From NCBI GenBank assembly GCA_028696185.1, contig JAQVHL010000025.1, forward strand, positions 229 to 34,777: a stretch of DNA of 34,549 nt. Direction: 5' to 3'. Shown here in pieces: positions 1 through 9,552 of the stretch. Numbering within the stretch: position 1 is the first letter of the stretch; every line of letters starts with the position of its first letter. The DNA is from Halothiobacillaceae bacterium. Lineage in GTDB: Bacteria > Pseudomonadota > Gammaproteobacteria > Halothiobacillales > Halothiobacillaceae. A program made the translations under genes and the position numbers. The notes under the pieces are model-generated. The model saw nothing but the letters and a program-made list of their open reading frames with translations. It was not told the origin of the DNA and ran no database searches.

Positions 1-271
1 TTCGAGCGCCGCACCCGTCAGGGCTTGGGGCATGGATGCCCCAAGGGTGCGAGAACAGGATGCGCGACATCCTGTCGCGGTGGGACTGAAAGGGTCCTCC
101 ATGGCCCTTTCACCCGGTCTCCGTAACCCCGTCCATGGCGCCTCCAAGGGGGATCTGGAAATCCTTCGTCCGGCGCTGAATTGTCCGCAACACTTTCTTT
201 TTGGATACACCCTCTCAAAGGGGGAGGAAATATCCAAAGAGGGTGTTTTCCAGCCCCGCAACCGGGTGAAA
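1..271. other. Intergenic region beyond glgA, no supported gene
   Basis: This stretch lies downstream of the leftward gene glgA and runs to the window edge. Open frames cross it on both strands, but none has a recognisable protein or a convincing start. The only structure seen is a pair of interleaved inverted repeats at 201-246, listed separately. A gene beginning or ending to the left of the window cannot be excluded. Confidence 0.5.
201..246. repeat. Interleaved inverted repeats downstream of glgA
   Basis: TTGGATA at 201-207 pairs with TATCCAA at 231-237, and ACACCCTCT at 207-215 pairs with AGAGGGTGT at 238-246. The arms come in the order A-B-A'-B', so the two helices cross and would form either a pseudoknot or two competing hairpins. 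The position just past the glgA stop suits a transcript end, but neither strand shows a long T-tract (only TTTT at 246-249 on the plus strand). A standard intrinsic terminator is therefore not supported. Confidence 0.5.
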
Positions 272-1717
272 TTATCCGAGCATGCGTTTATAGAGCGCGA
301 CATAGCGTCCGGCGCTTTCGGCCCAGCTGAAGGGCTGCTGCATGCCGGCACGCTGCATGGCGCGCCAGTGATCGGGCCGGTCGCGATACAGGTGCAGGGC
401 TTCGCCAATGGCCCAGCCCACCGCGAGAGTGTCCGCGTTGTCGATGACGATGCCGTTGGCCGTCCCCTTGGCCAGATTCTCGTCGGAGGCATGAATGACC
501 GTATCGGCCAGGCCGCCGACGCGGTGAACGATGGGTGGGGTGCCATAGCGCAGGGAATACATCTGGTTGAGCCCGCAGGGCTCGAAGCGCGAGGGCATGA
601 GGAAGGTGTCCGCGCCGGCTTCGATGCGGTGGGCCAGCCCCTCGTCATAACCGATACGTACGGCGATGCGGTCGGGATACGCCAGGGCCAGGGCGCGGAA
701 GGCGTCTTCGAAGCGGCGTTCGCCGCTGCCAAGCGCCACGACCTGGATGGGCAGGTAGAGGATGTGGTTGAGGGCTTCGAGGACGAGGTCGATGCCTTTT
801 TGTTCGACCATGCGTCCTATCAGGCCGACCAGTAGCGGAGCTTCATCGACCGGCAGGCCCATTTCAGCCTGGAGCAGGGCCTTGAGGCGGGGTTTGGTAT
901 CCAGGCTCTCGGGGGTATAGCCTGTCGGCAGGTAGGGGTCGGTGGCCGGGTTCCATTCCTGTTCGTCGATGCCGTTGAGGATGCCGACCACATCGGCCTG
1001 TCGCTCGCGCAGCAGGCCATCCAGCCCGTAGCCGAAGGCGGGCGTCTGGATTTCCCGCGCGTAGCTGGGGCTCACGGTGGTGATGAAACGCGAGTAGGCA
1101 ATGCCGCCCTTGAGGAAGGAGAGATTGTTCCAGAACTCCACGCCCCGGTCATGCCACAAGGCCCAGGGCAGGCGCAGTCGTTCGAAGGTGCTACGGTCAA
1201 ACACGCCCTGATAGGCCATGTTGTGCAGGGTAAACAAGGAGGGCGGCGGGTTGTGCTCCAGGCTGAGCAGAGGGGGGATGAGCCCGGTCTGCCAGTCATT
1301 GGCATGTACGATGTCCGGCCGCCAGCCGAGCATGGCCTGATCGGTGGCGATGCGCGCGGCGGCGCGGCAGAACAGGGTGAAGCGCTCGGGGTTGTCGTGC
1401 CAGGGATGCCCGGAGGGGCTCATGTACGGGTTGCCCTCGCGCTCGCTGAACAGCGGATGGTCGATCAGCCAGACGACAAGCGCGCTGCCGGGCAGGCGGG
1501 TTTCCAGCACGCGGACCCGCGCGCCATCGAGCATCAGCTCCGAGCGGGCGATGACGGCGCCAGCCTTGCGCAGCAGGGGCGCGTAAGCCGGCAGCAGCAG
1601 GCGTACGTCATGCCCGGCATCGTGCAGGGCGCGGGGCAGGGCGCCGGAGACATCGGCCAGACCGCCGGTTTTGATGAGGGGATGCGCTTCGCTGGTCGCG
1701 AACAGTATTTTCATCAT
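272..1717 (-). CDS. glgA: Glycogen synthase (ADP-glucose type)
   Basis: This 481-aa GT5 glycogen synthase transfers glucose from ADP-glucose to the non-reducing end of an alpha-1,4-glucan in the cytoplasm. The N-terminus [19 protein letters not shown] carries the ADP-glucose-binding KTGGL at residues 16-20. The C-terminal Rossmann half contains the conserved FEPCGLNQ segment and the [12 protein letters not shown] stretch that follows it. The length matches the family (about 480 aa). The ATG at 1717 is chosen because it overlaps the glgB stop as ATGA and gives the family N-terminus; the longer frame running back to 2017 only reads through glgB out of frame. The next ATG codon is an equally possible start. 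It is the second gene of a leftward glgB-glgA pair and is probably translationally coupled to glgB. Confidence 0.95.
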   Translation of the reverse strand: MMKILFATSEAHPLIKTGGLADVSGALPRALHDAGHDVRLLLPAYAPLLRKAGAVIARSELMLDGARVRVLETRLPGSALVVWLIDHPLFSEREGNPYMSPSGHPWHDNPERFTLFCRAAARIATDQAMLGWRPDIVHANDWQTGLIPPLLSLEHNPPPSLFTLHNMAYQGVFDRSTFERLRLPWALWHDRGVEFWNNLSFLKGGIAYSRFITTVSPSYAREIQTPAFGYGLDGLLRERQADVVGILNGIDEQEWNPATDPYLPTGYTPESLDTKPRLKALLQAEMGLPVDEAPLLVGLIGRMVEQKGIDLVLEALNHILYLPIQVVALGSGERRFEDAFRALALAYPDRIAVRIGYDEGLAHRIEAGADTFLMPSRFEPCGLNQMYSLRYGTPPIVHRVGGLADTVIHASDENLAKGTANGIVIDNADTLAVGWAIGEALHLYRDRPDHWRAMQRAGMQQPFSWAESAGRYVALYKRMLG

Positions 1718-3882
1718 GGGGTCCGCAGCGGCCGCAGGAGTATCCCGGCCAGCGGCGGCAGGGTCAGGTTGAGGGAGTGCGAACGCCCCATCCAGGGGCG
1801 TTCGTCGGCGACGAGTTGACCGTTGCCCACATTCGAGCCGCCGTAGTGTGAGGAGTCCGAATTCAATACTTCGACATAGCGGCCGCCTTCGGGTACGCCG
1901 ATGCGGTAATTCTCGCGCACGATCGGGGTGAAGTTGAAGACGGCAATCAGGATGTCCTCGCCCGAGCGGCGCAGGAAGCTGATGATCGACTGCCCGGCAT
2001 CGTGGCAGTCGATCCATTCAAAGCCCTGTCCCTCGAAGTCGTGGCGGTGCAGGGCCGCATCGCCGGTGTAGAGGTGATTGAGGTCGCTTACCAGTTTTTG
2101 CACCCCCTGGTGCAGCGGGTACTGGAGCAGCCACCAATCCAGTCCTTTTGTGCTGTCCCATTCCGCGCCCTGGCCGAATTCGCAGCCCATGAACAGGAGC
2201 TTCTTGCCGGGGTAGGCGTACTGGTAGGTGTACAAAAGTCGTAGATTGGCGAAGCGCCGCCATTCGTCACCGGGCATCTTGCCCAGCATGGAGCCCTTGC
2301 CATGCACGACCTCGTCATGGGAGAAGGGCAGGACGAAGTTTTCCGAAAAGCTGTAGAGCAGGCCGAAGGTCAGGTCGTTGTGATGGTACTGGCGGTAGAT
2401 CGGGTCCAGGCTGAAGTAGCGCAGGGAATCGTTCATCCAGCCCATGTTCCATTTCATGGAAAAACCCAGTCCACCGACCCAGGTGGGGCGGGTGACCTGG
2501 GGCCAGGAGGTGGATTCTTCGGCGATGACCGCGACACCGGGGTGTTCGCCGTGGATGACGTGGTTGACTTCACGCAGGAATTCGATGGCTTCGATGTTCT
2601 CGCGCCCGCCATACGGGTTGGGCACCCAGTCGCCGTCCTCGCGTGAGTAGTCAAGGTAGAGCATGGAGGCGACAGCATCCACGCGCAGCCCGTCGAGGTG
2701 GAATTCTTCGATCCAGTACAGCGCGGAGGTCAGCAGGAAGTTTTTTACTTCGTTGCGGCCGAAGTTGAAGATCAGGGTGCCCCAGTCGCGGTGCTCTCCC
2801 TTGCGTGGGTCTTCGTGTTCGTACAGCGGCGTGCCGTCGAAGCGCGCCAGGGCGAAGGCATCCTTGGGGAAGTGGGCGGGCACCCAGTCCAGCAGAACAC
2901 CGATGCCCTGCGCGTGACAGTGGTCGACGAAGTAGCGGAAATCGTCCGGGTCGCCGAAACGCGCGGTGGGGGCGAAATAGCCGGTGGTCTGGTAGCCCCA
3001 GGAGCCGTCAAAGGGGTGTTCGGTGATCGGCATCAGCTCGATATGGGTATAGCCCATGCGCTTGACGTACTCGACCAGGCGATGCGCGATTTCCCGGTAG
3101 CCCAGGAACGTTCCGTCCTCGGCAGTCTGCCAGGAGCCCAGGTGGACTTCGTAGATGGCCATGGGGGCATGCAGCCAGTCGGACTGCCGACGGCGTTCGA
3201 TCCAGGAGGCGTCGTTCCAGGCATGGGCGCTATCGGCAGCGATGCGGCTGCTGGTGTTTGGGCGCAGCTCGAAATGACGTGCGTAGGGGTCGGATTTGAG
3301 GAAGATTTCACCGTTATGCCGGTTGCGCAGCTCGTATTTGTAGAGCTCGCCGGCACGCAACTGGGGGATGAAGACTTCCCACACCCCGGAACCGCCGCGG
3401 ATGCGCATCGGATGGCGGCGTCCATCCCAGTTGTTGAAGTCGCCGACCACCGACACGCGCTCCGCGTTGGGCGCCCACACGGCGAACAAGGCGCCTTCGA
3501 CGTCGTCCACCGTGTGCGGGCGGCTGCCGAGAAAACGCCAGGCATGCCAGTGCTTGCCCTCGCCGAACAGATAAAGGTCGAAGTCCGTCAGTTGCGGGGC
3601 GAAGCTGTAGGGTTCGATGACCTCGTACACATGGCCGTCGTGGGTACGGCAGTGCATGACCGGGTGGGCCGCGACGAGGTGGGCCTCACCGGTCCACTCG
3701 AACAGGGGGCCGTCCCACAGGCGCTGCATGAGCGGGCCTTCGGCGCCGCCGATGCGGACCTGTTCGGCCTCAGGTTGCAGGGTCCGAACGACGACGCGCC
3801 CCGAGCCGGTGGGGTGTACGCCCAGGACGCTGAACGGGTCGTGATGTCGGCCTTCCAGCAGGCGAATCAGCTCGGAATCCAT
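1714..3882 (-). CDS. glgB: 1,4-alpha-glucan branching enzyme
   Basis: This 722-aa GH13 branching enzyme cuts alpha-1,4-glucan chains and re-attaches them through alpha-1,6 bonds. The length is close to the E. coli enzyme (728 aa). It has an N-terminal domain, a CBM48-like domain around residues 125-210, and a GH13 barrel. Visible catalytic motifs are DWVPAHFP near 332, GLRVDAV with the nucleophile Asp near 402, AEES with the acid/base Glu near 455, and [10 protein letters not shown] near 521-530. The start ATG at 3882 gives the conserved opening with HHDPFSVLG, and an AGGGGG stretch lies upstream. It is the first gene of the leftward pair with glgA and diverges from glgC. Confidence 0.96.
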   Translation of the reverse strand: MDSELIRLLEGRHHDPFSVLGVHPTGSGRVVVRTLQPEAEQVRIGGAEGPLMQRLWDGPLFEWTGEAHLVAAHPVMHCRTHDGHVYEVIEPYSFAPQLTDFDLYLFGEGKHWHAWRFLGSRPHTVDDVEGALFAVWAPNAERVSVVGDFNNWDGRRHPMRIRGGSGVWEVFIPQLRAGELYKYELRNRHNGEIFLKSDPYARHFELRPNTSSRIAADSAHAWNDASWIERRRQSDWLHAPMAIYEVHLGSWQTAEDGTFLGYREIAHRLVEYVKRMGYTHIELMPITEHPFDGSWGYQTTGYFAPTARFGDPDDFRYFVDHCHAQGIGVLLDWVPAHFPKDAFALARFDGTPLYEHEDPRKGEHRDWGTLIFNFGRNEVKNFLLTSALYWIEEFHLDGLRVDAVASMLYLDYSREDGDWVPNPYGGRENIEAIEFLREVNHVIHGEHPGVAVIAEESTSWPQVTRPTWVGGLGFSMKWNMGWMNDSLRYFSLDPIYRQYHHNDLTFGLLYSFSENFVLPFSHDEVVHGKGSMLGKMPGDEWRRFANLRLLYTYQYAYPGKKLLFMGCEFGQGAEWDSTKGLDWWLLQYPLHQGVQKLVSDLNHLYTGDAALHRHDFEGQGFEWIDCHDAGQSIISFLRRSGEDILIAVFNFTPIVRENYRIGVPEGGRYVEVLNSDSSHYGGSNVGNGQLVADERPWMGRSHSLNLTLPPLAGILLRPLRTP

Positions 3883-4029
3883 GTCGGGAAGCCCCCTATA
3901 AAATTTATGGAATCGTGGTGTGGCCTCGTCATAGTATAGGCTTCATGAGGGAATGTTAAGGTCAAATAGTCCGGCTTCCGGAGGCGCATCCGGGGTCTGT
4001 TTCATTCGCGTTACAACAGGGAAAAGATC
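3883..4029. promoter_or_regulatory. Divergent glgB/glgC intergenic control region
   Basis: These 147 bp separate the divergent starts of glgB and glgC and must hold promoters for both arms of the glycogen cluster. On the minus strand a TTAACA (3959-3954) and a TATACT (3938-3933) lie 15 bp apart and could drive glgBA. The plus-strand promoter for glgC is less clear. A short CCGGA/TCCGG hairpin lies in the glgC leader. Hexamer assignments are by eye and uncertain; the shared regulatory role is inferred from gene orientation. Confidence 0.45.
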
Positions 4030-5301
4030 ATGCAGATCGATCAACCGCAACGTCTTGTCAGCCGCATCACACGCGATACGCTCGCACTCGTGCTGGCCGG
4101 TGGCCGGGGGTCCCGTCTCAAGCAATTGACCGACTGGCGCGCCAAGCCGGCCGTGCCTTTCGGTGGCAAGTTCCGTATCGTCGATTTTCCCCTTTCCAAT
4201 TGCGTCAATTCAGGTATTCGCCGCGTCGGTGTGTTGACGCAATACAAGGCGCATTCGCTCATCAAACATATTCAGCTGGCCTGGGGCAACCCGCGCGTCC
4301 AGGTAGGGGAATTCGTCGAGCTGCTGCCTGCCCAGCAGCGTATCGACGAGAATTCCTGGTATCTGGGGACGGCGGATGCCATTTATCAGAATCTGGATAT
4401 CCTGCGTTCGCACAAGGCCAAATACGTGCTGATTCTCGCCGGGGATCACATCTACAAGATGGACTACGGTCCGATGCTGGCCTATCACGCGGAAAACAAT
4501 GCAGATCTGACCGTCGGCTGTATCCAGGTGCCCCTGGAGGAGGCCCGGGCTTTTGGCGTCATGGGTATTGACAGGGACGGGCGCATCCAGCGTTTCGTGG
4601 AAAAGCCGCAGAATCCGGACCCGATGCCCAATAATCCCGATACCGCGCTGGCATCGATGGGTATTTATGTTTTCAACACCGAATTTTTGTTCGAGCAGCT
4701 TATCAAGGATGCGGACGAACCGCGTTCGGAGCGCGATTTCGGCAAAAACATCATCCCCTCGGTCATCGGCAAGTATCGCGTGTTTTCCTATCCGTTCCGT
4801 GATCTGCAGACCGGAAAACAGGCTTACTGGCGCGATGTGGGAACGGTGGATGCGTACTGGGCGGCCAATCTGGAGCTGATCGGTGTTACGCCTGAGCTCA
4901 ATCTGTATGATAACGACTGGCCGATCTGGACCTACCAGGAGCAGCTTCCGCCGGCCAAATTCGTGTTCGACGACGAAGGGCGGCGCGGCATGGCGGTCGA
5001 TTCGATGGTTTCCGGGGGGTGCATCATTTCCGGTGCGGTTGTGCGCCACTCGCTGCTCTTCTCCAACGTGGTGGTCAACGAGCGCGCCTACGTCGAGGAT
5101 TCCGTCATCCTGCCCAATGTCACGATCAGCGAGGATGCCGAGGTGCACAAGGCGGTGATCGACAAGGGCTGTGTCATCCCGCCGGGCATGAAGATCGGCG
5201 TGGATCTGGCGCTGGACCGCGAGCGCTTCGAGGTTTCGCCAGGCGGTGTGGTGCTGGTCACACCGGAAATGCTGGGGCAGAAGATTCATCATGTCCGATA
5301 A
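4030..5301 (+). CDS. glgC: Glucose-1-phosphate adenylyltransferase (ADP-glucose pyrophosphorylase)
   Basis: This 423-aa enzyme makes ADP-glucose and pyrophosphate from glucose-1-phosphate and ATP, the committed step of bacterial glycogen synthesis. The nucleotidyltransferase signature [13 protein letters not shown] occupies residues 22-34, followed by [26 protein letters not shown] motif, the sugar-phosphate-binding segment, lies in the middle of the protein. The last 120 residues form a left-handed beta-helix-type domain with short hexapeptide-like repeats. The length fits the family (about 420-430 aa). An AGGGAAAAG stretch precedes the ATG. It is the first gene of a rightward glgC-GH57-malQ run; its last codons overlap the GH57 start by 11 bp. 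Allosteric control is normal for the family but cannot be read here. Confidence 0.96.
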   Translation: MQIDQPQRLVSRITRDTLALVLAGGRGSRLKQLTDWRAKPAVPFGGKFRIVDFPLSNCVNSGIRRVGVLTQYKAHSLIKHIQLAWGNPRVQVGEFVELLPAQQRIDENSWYLGTADAIYQNLDILRSHKAKYVLILAGDHIYKMDYGPMLAYHAENNADLTVGCIQVPLEEARAFGVMGIDRDGRIQRFVEKPQNPDPMPNNPDTALASMGIYVFNTEFLFEQLIKDADEPRSERDFGKNIIPSVIGKYRVFSYPFRDLQTGKQAYWRDVGTVDAYWAANLELIGVTPELNLYDNDWPIWTYQEQLPPAKFVFDDEGRRGMAVDSMVSGGCIISGAVVRHSLLFSNVVVNERAYVEDSVILPNVTISEDAEVHKAVIDKGCVIPPGMKIGVDLALDRERFEVSPGGVVLVTPEMLGQKIHHVR

Positions 5302-7009
5302 CGCGACTACCGAGCAGGCACGCAAGCTCAAGCTGGTGCTGTGCTGGCATATGCATCAGCCGGAATACCGCGATCCGCAGAGCGGACATTACCAGCAGCC
5401 CTGGACCTACCTTCACGCGATCAAGGATTACGTGGACATGGCCGCGCATCTGGAAACGCATCCCGGCGCGCGTGCTGTGGTCAACTTTGTGCCCGTGCTG
5501 CTGGAGCAGCTTGACGACTATGCCGGTCGCATCCGTGCCTGGCGTGCGGCTGGCGGCGATCTGGGTGACGTACTGCTGCGCGCTTTGGCCGACCCGGCCT
5601 GTCTGGCGCCCGCCGAGCGCGAGTGGGTGGTGCGGGCCTGCCTGCGTGCCAACGAGGAGCGGCTGATCCGTCGCTTTGCGCCCTTCAACGAGCTGGCTGC
5701 CGTGGCACGACGCTTTCTGGCGCGCCCGAGCGATGTGGTCTACCTGAGCGACCAGTTCGTGAGCGATATTTTGATGTGGTATCACCTGGCATGGATGGGT
5801 GAAACCGTGCGGCGTAGTCATGAGCAGGTGACCGGCTGGGAGCGCAAGGGGCGCGAGTTCAGCCGCGAAGATCGTCATGCCATGCTGGTGCTGGTCGGCG
5901 AGCTCATCGAGGGGCTGTTCAGCCGTTACCGTGCGTTGGCCGATGCCGGGCGCGTGGAGCTGTCCATGACGCCCTACGCGCATCCGATCATGCCGTTGCT
6001 TCTGGATTTGAGCAGCATGGCTGAGGCCATGCCGGATGCCCCGCGCCCCGCCCATGCCCGTTATCCCGGCGGGGAGGCCCGTGTGCGCTGGCATCTATCC
6101 GAAGGGCAGCGGGTATTCCGTGCGTATTTCGGGCGCGAAGCGCGGGGCTGCTGGCCCTCCGAGGGCAGCTTGTCCGATGCGACGATCCGCTGTCTTTCCG
6201 AAGCCGGGTTTGACTGGTGCGCCAGTGGCGGCGGTGTGCTGCACAACAGCCTGCGCGCTGGCTCTCTGGCAGAGCGCTATACGCCCTGTCCGCACCGCCC
6301 CTATCAGCTTGAAGGAACCCGCACGGCGTGTTTTTTCCGTGATGATGGCCTGTCGGATCTGATCGGTTTTGAATACAAGACCTGGCATGCCGACGATGCG
6401 ATCAGCAATCTGATCGGTCATCTGGAAGAAATCGCGCAGCGCTGTAACGGCGGGGAGCACGTCGTGTCCATTGTGCTCGATGGCGAAAACGCCTGGGAGT
6501 ACTACCCCTTCAACGGCTTCTATCTGCTCGATGCCCTGTACCGTCGCCTGTCCGAGCATCCAAGCCTGTGTCTGACCACGTTCTCCGAGGTGCTGGAGGG
6601 GCCGCTGGGTTTGGCGCCGCTGCCGCATGTGGTGGCCGGAAGCTGGGTGTTTGGCACCTTTTCCACCTGGATCGGCGAGAAGGACAAAAATCGCGGCTGG
6701 GACATGCTCATCGAAGCCAAGCGGGTTTATGATCGTGTCATGGCCGCGGGTCGCTTGGGGGAAGAAGCCAGCGAAGCGGCCGCACGGCAACTGGCCATCT
6801 GCGAAGGTTCGGACTGGTTCTGGTGGTTCGGCGATTACAATCCGGCCGAGGCGGTCAGTGATTTTGAACGCCTGTTCCGCCTGCATCTGACCCGTCTGTA
6901 CCTCTTGCTGGGCGAGAAGCCTCCCGAAACTCTTGCGCATACCTTTGCCCGTGGCGCGGGCGCGCCCGCGCAGGGTGGGGTGATGCGACCCGGCCAGGTA
7001 GCCTCCTGA
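5291..7009 (+). CDS. Glycoside hydrolase family 57 protein
   Basis: This 572-aa protein belongs to the GH57 alpha-glucan-active enzymes often found beside glgC or glgA in proteobacteria. GH57 region 1 is visible as [10 protein letters not shown] at residues 20-29. A GCWPSEGS segment in the middle matches the region carrying the proposed Glu nucleophile, and [14 protein letters not shown] matches the conserved later region. The segment ASGGGVL lies where many relatives carry an acidic residue. The start ATG at 5291 overlaps the glgC end by 11 bp and is preferred over the in-frame start at 5246, which would lie deep in glgC. malQ follows after 2 bp, so the protein probably acts on glycogen or maltodextrin. 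Whether it is an amylase, a branching enzyme or a 4-alpha-glucanotransferase is unknown. Confidence 0.88.
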   Translation: MSDNATTEQARKLKLVLCWHMHQPEYRDPQSGHYQQPWTYLHAIKDYVDMAAHLETHPGARAVVNFVPVLLEQLDDYAGRIRAWRAAGGDLGDVLLRALADPACLAPAEREWVVRACLRANEERLIRRFAPFNELAAVARRFLARPSDVVYLSDQFVSDILMWYHLAWMGETVRRSHEQVTGWERKGREFSREDRHAMLVLVGELIEGLFSRYRALADAGRVELSMTPYAHPIMPLLLDLSSMAEAMPDAPRPAHARYPGGEARVRWHLSEGQRVFRAYFGREARGCWPSEGSLSDATIRCLSEAGFDWCASGGGVLHNSLRAGSLAERYTPCPHRPYQLEGTRTACFFRDDGLSDLIGFEYKTWHADDAISNLIGHLEEIAQRCNGGEHVVSIVLDGENAWEYYPFNGFYLLDALYRRLSEHPSLCLTTFSEVLEGPLGLAPLPHVVAGSWVFGTFSTWIGEKDKNRGWDMLIEAKRVYDRVMAAGRLGEEASEAAARQLAICEGSDWFWWFGDYNPAEAVSDFERLFRLHLTRLYLLLGEKPPETLAHTFARGAGAPAQGGVMRPGQVAS

Positions 7010-7011
7010 AC

Positions 7012-8460
7012 ATGCGTGATCTGCTCGACCGCCGTCTGGCGGGAATCCTTCTGCACCCGACGTCCTTGCCGGGTTTCGGCGCCCAGGGGCGCTTTGGGGC
7101 GGATGCCCATCGGTTTGTCCAGTTTCTTGCCGAGGCCGGTATTGGTGTCTGGCAGGTTCTTCCGCTGGGGCCCACGCATGCGGATGGCTCGCCCTACCAA
7201 TGCCTGTCCGCGCATGCCATCGACCCCCGGTTTCTGGATGTCGAACGCCTGAATGCCGAGGGTTGGCCGCTGGCACAGGAAACCGAACGGACGCCGGGGG
7301 CTTTCGATGTCCTGTTGCGTGGCATGACGCCTGCGCAACGGGTCGGCTTTGAAGGCTTCCGTGCTGCGCAGGCGCACTGGCTGGACGATTACGCACTGTT
7401 CATTGCCCTCAAGGCCGTCTATCACCAGTGCGGCTGGTTCGACTGGCCGGCCCCATTGCGTGAGCGTGACCCCGAGGCCCTGCGCTGGGCTCGGCATGCA
7501 CTGCGCCGCCGCATCGAGGGCATCTGCCTTGAACAGTACCTGCTGTACTCGCAATGGCTCGCCCTGCGCGAGCATGCTCGCGAACGGGGCATCCTGCTGT
7601 TTGGCGACATGCCGATCTTCGTCGCCTACGACAGCGCTGATGTCTGGAGCCGTCCGGAATTGTTCCTGCTCGATGATCTCGGGCGTCCGACCCATGTTGC
7701 GGGGGTTCCGCCGGATTACTTCTCCGCCACAGGGCAACGCTGGGGCAATCCGCTCTACGCCTGGGAGCGTCATGCCGCAGACGGATACCAATGGTGGCGT
7801 GAGCGTCTGCGTTCGCACATGGCCCTGTTTGACCTGGTACGCATCGATCATTTCCGTGGGCTGGAAGCCTACTGGGAAATCCCCGTGAGTTGCCCGACCG
7901 CCATTGAAGGACGCTGGGTGCCCGGCCCCGGCGCCGCCCTTCTGGCCGCACTGGCCGAAGAAGCGCCGGGCTTGCCCCTGATCGCCGAGGATCTGGGCAT
8001 CATTACCCCTGAAGTCGTCAAGCTGCGCGAGGACTTCCATCTGCCCGGCATGCGCATCCTGCATTTTGCCTTCGACGGTGGGGCGGACAATCCCTATCTG
8101 CCGCACCGGCATACCCGTGACAGTGTGGTGTTTACCGGTACGCACGACAACGACACCACGGTGTCCTGGTTCGCGTCCTTGAGCGCCGAGCAGCAGGCCC
8201 ATGTCCGCGACTACCTGGGCGTCGCACCCGAGGAAGATCCTGCTCGTTTTCTGAGCCGTACGGCCTTTGCCTCGGTGGCCAATCTCGCCATCATTCCCAT
8301 GCAGGATGCGCTGGAGCTGGGGGGCGAAGCACGCATGAACACGCCGGGTACGACCGAAGGTAATTGGGCCTGGCGCTTCGACTGGGAAGAACTTCCTGAT
8401 GATCTCGCCGCTCGCCTGCGGCATATGAGCGCGCTGTACGGGCGTTTGCCCCAGGCATGA
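7012..8460 (+). CDS. malQ: 4-alpha-glucanotransferase (amylomaltase)
   Basis: This 482-aa GH77 enzyme disproportionates malto-oligosaccharides, moving glucan segments between chains. It opens with the family hallmark GILLHPTSLPG, followed by SPYQCLSAHA. The catalytic motifs are RIDHFRGLEAYWEIP (nucleophile Asp), IAEDLGIITPEV (acid/base Glu) and FTGTHDNDTTVSW (third carboxylate). The length is typical of the short bacterial form (about 500 aa). The ATG lies 2 bp after the GH57 stop, indicating a single transcript glgC-GH57-malQ. Together these genes cover glycogen precursor synthesis and glucan remodelling. Confidence 0.96.
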   Translation: MRDLLDRRLAGILLHPTSLPGFGAQGRFGADAHRFVQFLAEAGIGVWQVLPLGPTHADGSPYQCLSAHAIDPRFLDVERLNAEGWPLAQETERTPGAFDVLLRGMTPAQRVGFEGFRAAQAHWLDDYALFIALKAVYHQCGWFDWPAPLRERDPEALRWARHALRRRIEGICLEQYLLYSQWLALREHARERGILLFGDMPIFVAYDSADVWSRPELFLLDDLGRPTHVAGVPPDYFSATGQRWGNPLYAWERHAADGYQWWRERLRSHMALFDLVRIDHFRGLEAYWEIPVSCPTAIEGRWVPGPGAALLAALAEEAPGLPLIAEDLGIITPEVVKLREDFHLPGMRILHFAFDGGADNPYLPHRHTRDSVVFTGTHDNDTTVSWFASLSAEQQAHVRDYLGVAPEEDPARFLSRTAFASVANLAIIPMQDALELGGEARMNTPGTTEGNWAWRFDWEELPDDLAARLRHMSALYGRLPQA

Positions 8461-8547
8461 GCGTCCGTTCATGATCGCGTTGAACGGCGCTGCACGCTAC
8501 GGCGCAGTCATGTAAAATTGCCGGCCAACCCCATGGCGGACGGATTC
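8461..8547 (+). promoter_or_regulatory. Probable accA promoter region
   Basis: These 87 bp lie between malQ and accA. A TAAAAT hexamer at 8513-8518 could be a -10 box; 17 bp upstream lies CTGCAC, a poor -35. The position would give a leader of about 25 nt to the accA ATG at 8548. No terminator hairpin for malQ was seen, so read-through from the glycogen operon is possible. Confidence 0.3.
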
Positions 8548-9507
8548 ATGAACCCGAATTTTCTCGATTTTGAACAACCCATTGCCGAACTCGACGCCAA
8601 GATCAACGAGTTGCGTCTGATGGGTAACGACAGCGGGCTCAATATCAATGAGGAAATCGAGCGCCTGTCCGCCAAATCCGACACGCTGACTCGTTCGATC
8701 TTCGCCTCGCTCAATGCCTGGCAGGTCAACCAGCTCGCGCGTCATCCGCAGCGCCCCTATACGCTGGACTATGTCGCCCGGCTGTTCACCGATTTCCACG
8801 AGCTGCACGGCGACCGGGCCTTTGCCGACGATGCAGCCATCGTTGGTGGGCTGGCCCGTCTGGACGGGCAGCCGGTCATGGTTATCGGGCACCAGAAGGG
8901 GCGTGATACCAAGGAGAAAATCCGCCGCAACTTCGGCATGCCGCGCCCGGAAGGTTATCGCAAGGCGCGTCGCCTGATGGAAATGGCGGAGAAATTCCAC
9001 CTGCCGGTCCTGACTTTCATCGACACGCCGGGCGCCTATCCGGGCATCGATGCCGAAGAGCGGGGCCAGAGCGAGGCCATCGCCCGCAATCTGTGGGTCA
9101 TGGCGGAATTGAAAACGCCCATCATCTGCACCGTGATCGGTGAGGGCGGCTCGGGCGGCGCGCTGGCCATCGGGGTGGGCGACCACCTGAACATGCTGCA
9201 GTACAGTACCTATTCGGTCATCTCCCCCGAGGGCTGCGCCTCCATCCTCTGGAAAAGCGCCGAACACGCCCCCGAGGCGGCCGAGGCGCTGGGCATCACC
9301 GCGCCTCGGCTGCACAAGCTCGGTCTGGTGGACGAGATCATCTCCGAACCGCTGGGGGGGGCGCACCGCAATCCCGACCTGATGGCAGAAAATCTCAAGT
9401 TGTCACTGAAAACCGCACTGGCCCGCCTGGGTGAGCTGGAAAGCGACACTCTGGTCAATCGCCGGCACGAGCGGCTGATGCGTTACGGCAACGTGCTGGA
9501 ACGCTGA
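8548..9507 (+). CDS. accA: Acetyl-CoA carboxylase carboxyltransferase subunit alpha
   Basis: AccA pairs with AccD to move the carboxyl group from biotinylated AccB to acetyl-CoA, giving malonyl-CoA, the first step of fatty-acid synthesis. The 319-aa product equals the E. coli length. It opens with [19 protein letters not shown], the typical family N-terminus. Further hallmarks are [33 protein letters not shown] and the glycine-rich [15 protein letters not shown] that builds the oxyanion and CoA site. The frame extends upstream to a TTG at 8518, but the ATG at 8548 matches the family start and is preferred. tilS follows 45 bp later, a common pairing in gammaproteobacteria. Confidence 0.97.
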   Translation: MNPNFLDFEQPIAELDAKINELRLMGNDSGLNINEEIERLSAKSDTLTRSIFASLNAWQVNQLARHPQRPYTLDYVARLFTDFHELHGDRAFADDAAIVGGLARLDGQPVMVIGHQKGRDTKEKIRRNFGMPRPEGYRKARRLMEMAEKFHLPVLTFIDTPGAYPGIDAEERGQSEAIARNLWVMAELKTPIICTVIGEGGSGGALAIGVGDHLNMLQYSTYSVISPEGCASILWKSAEHAPEAAEALGITAPRLHKLGLVDEIISEPLGGAHRNPDLMAENLKLSLKTALARLGELESDTLVNRRHERLMRYGNVLER

Positions 9508-9552
9508 CCGGCCAGGGATCGATGTCCCTCCCTCCCGAGACGGATACAGCGT

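Noticed and set aside
18-218. A 66-codon open frame on the minus strand beyond glgA
   Set aside because: It has no recognisable family, no ribosome-binding site that stands out, and an arginine/proline-rich composition typical of chance frames in GC-rich DNA.
2698-3939. A 413-codon open frame antisense to glgB
   Set aside because: It is a shadow of the clearly coding glgB strand, with no family resemblance and no operon context.
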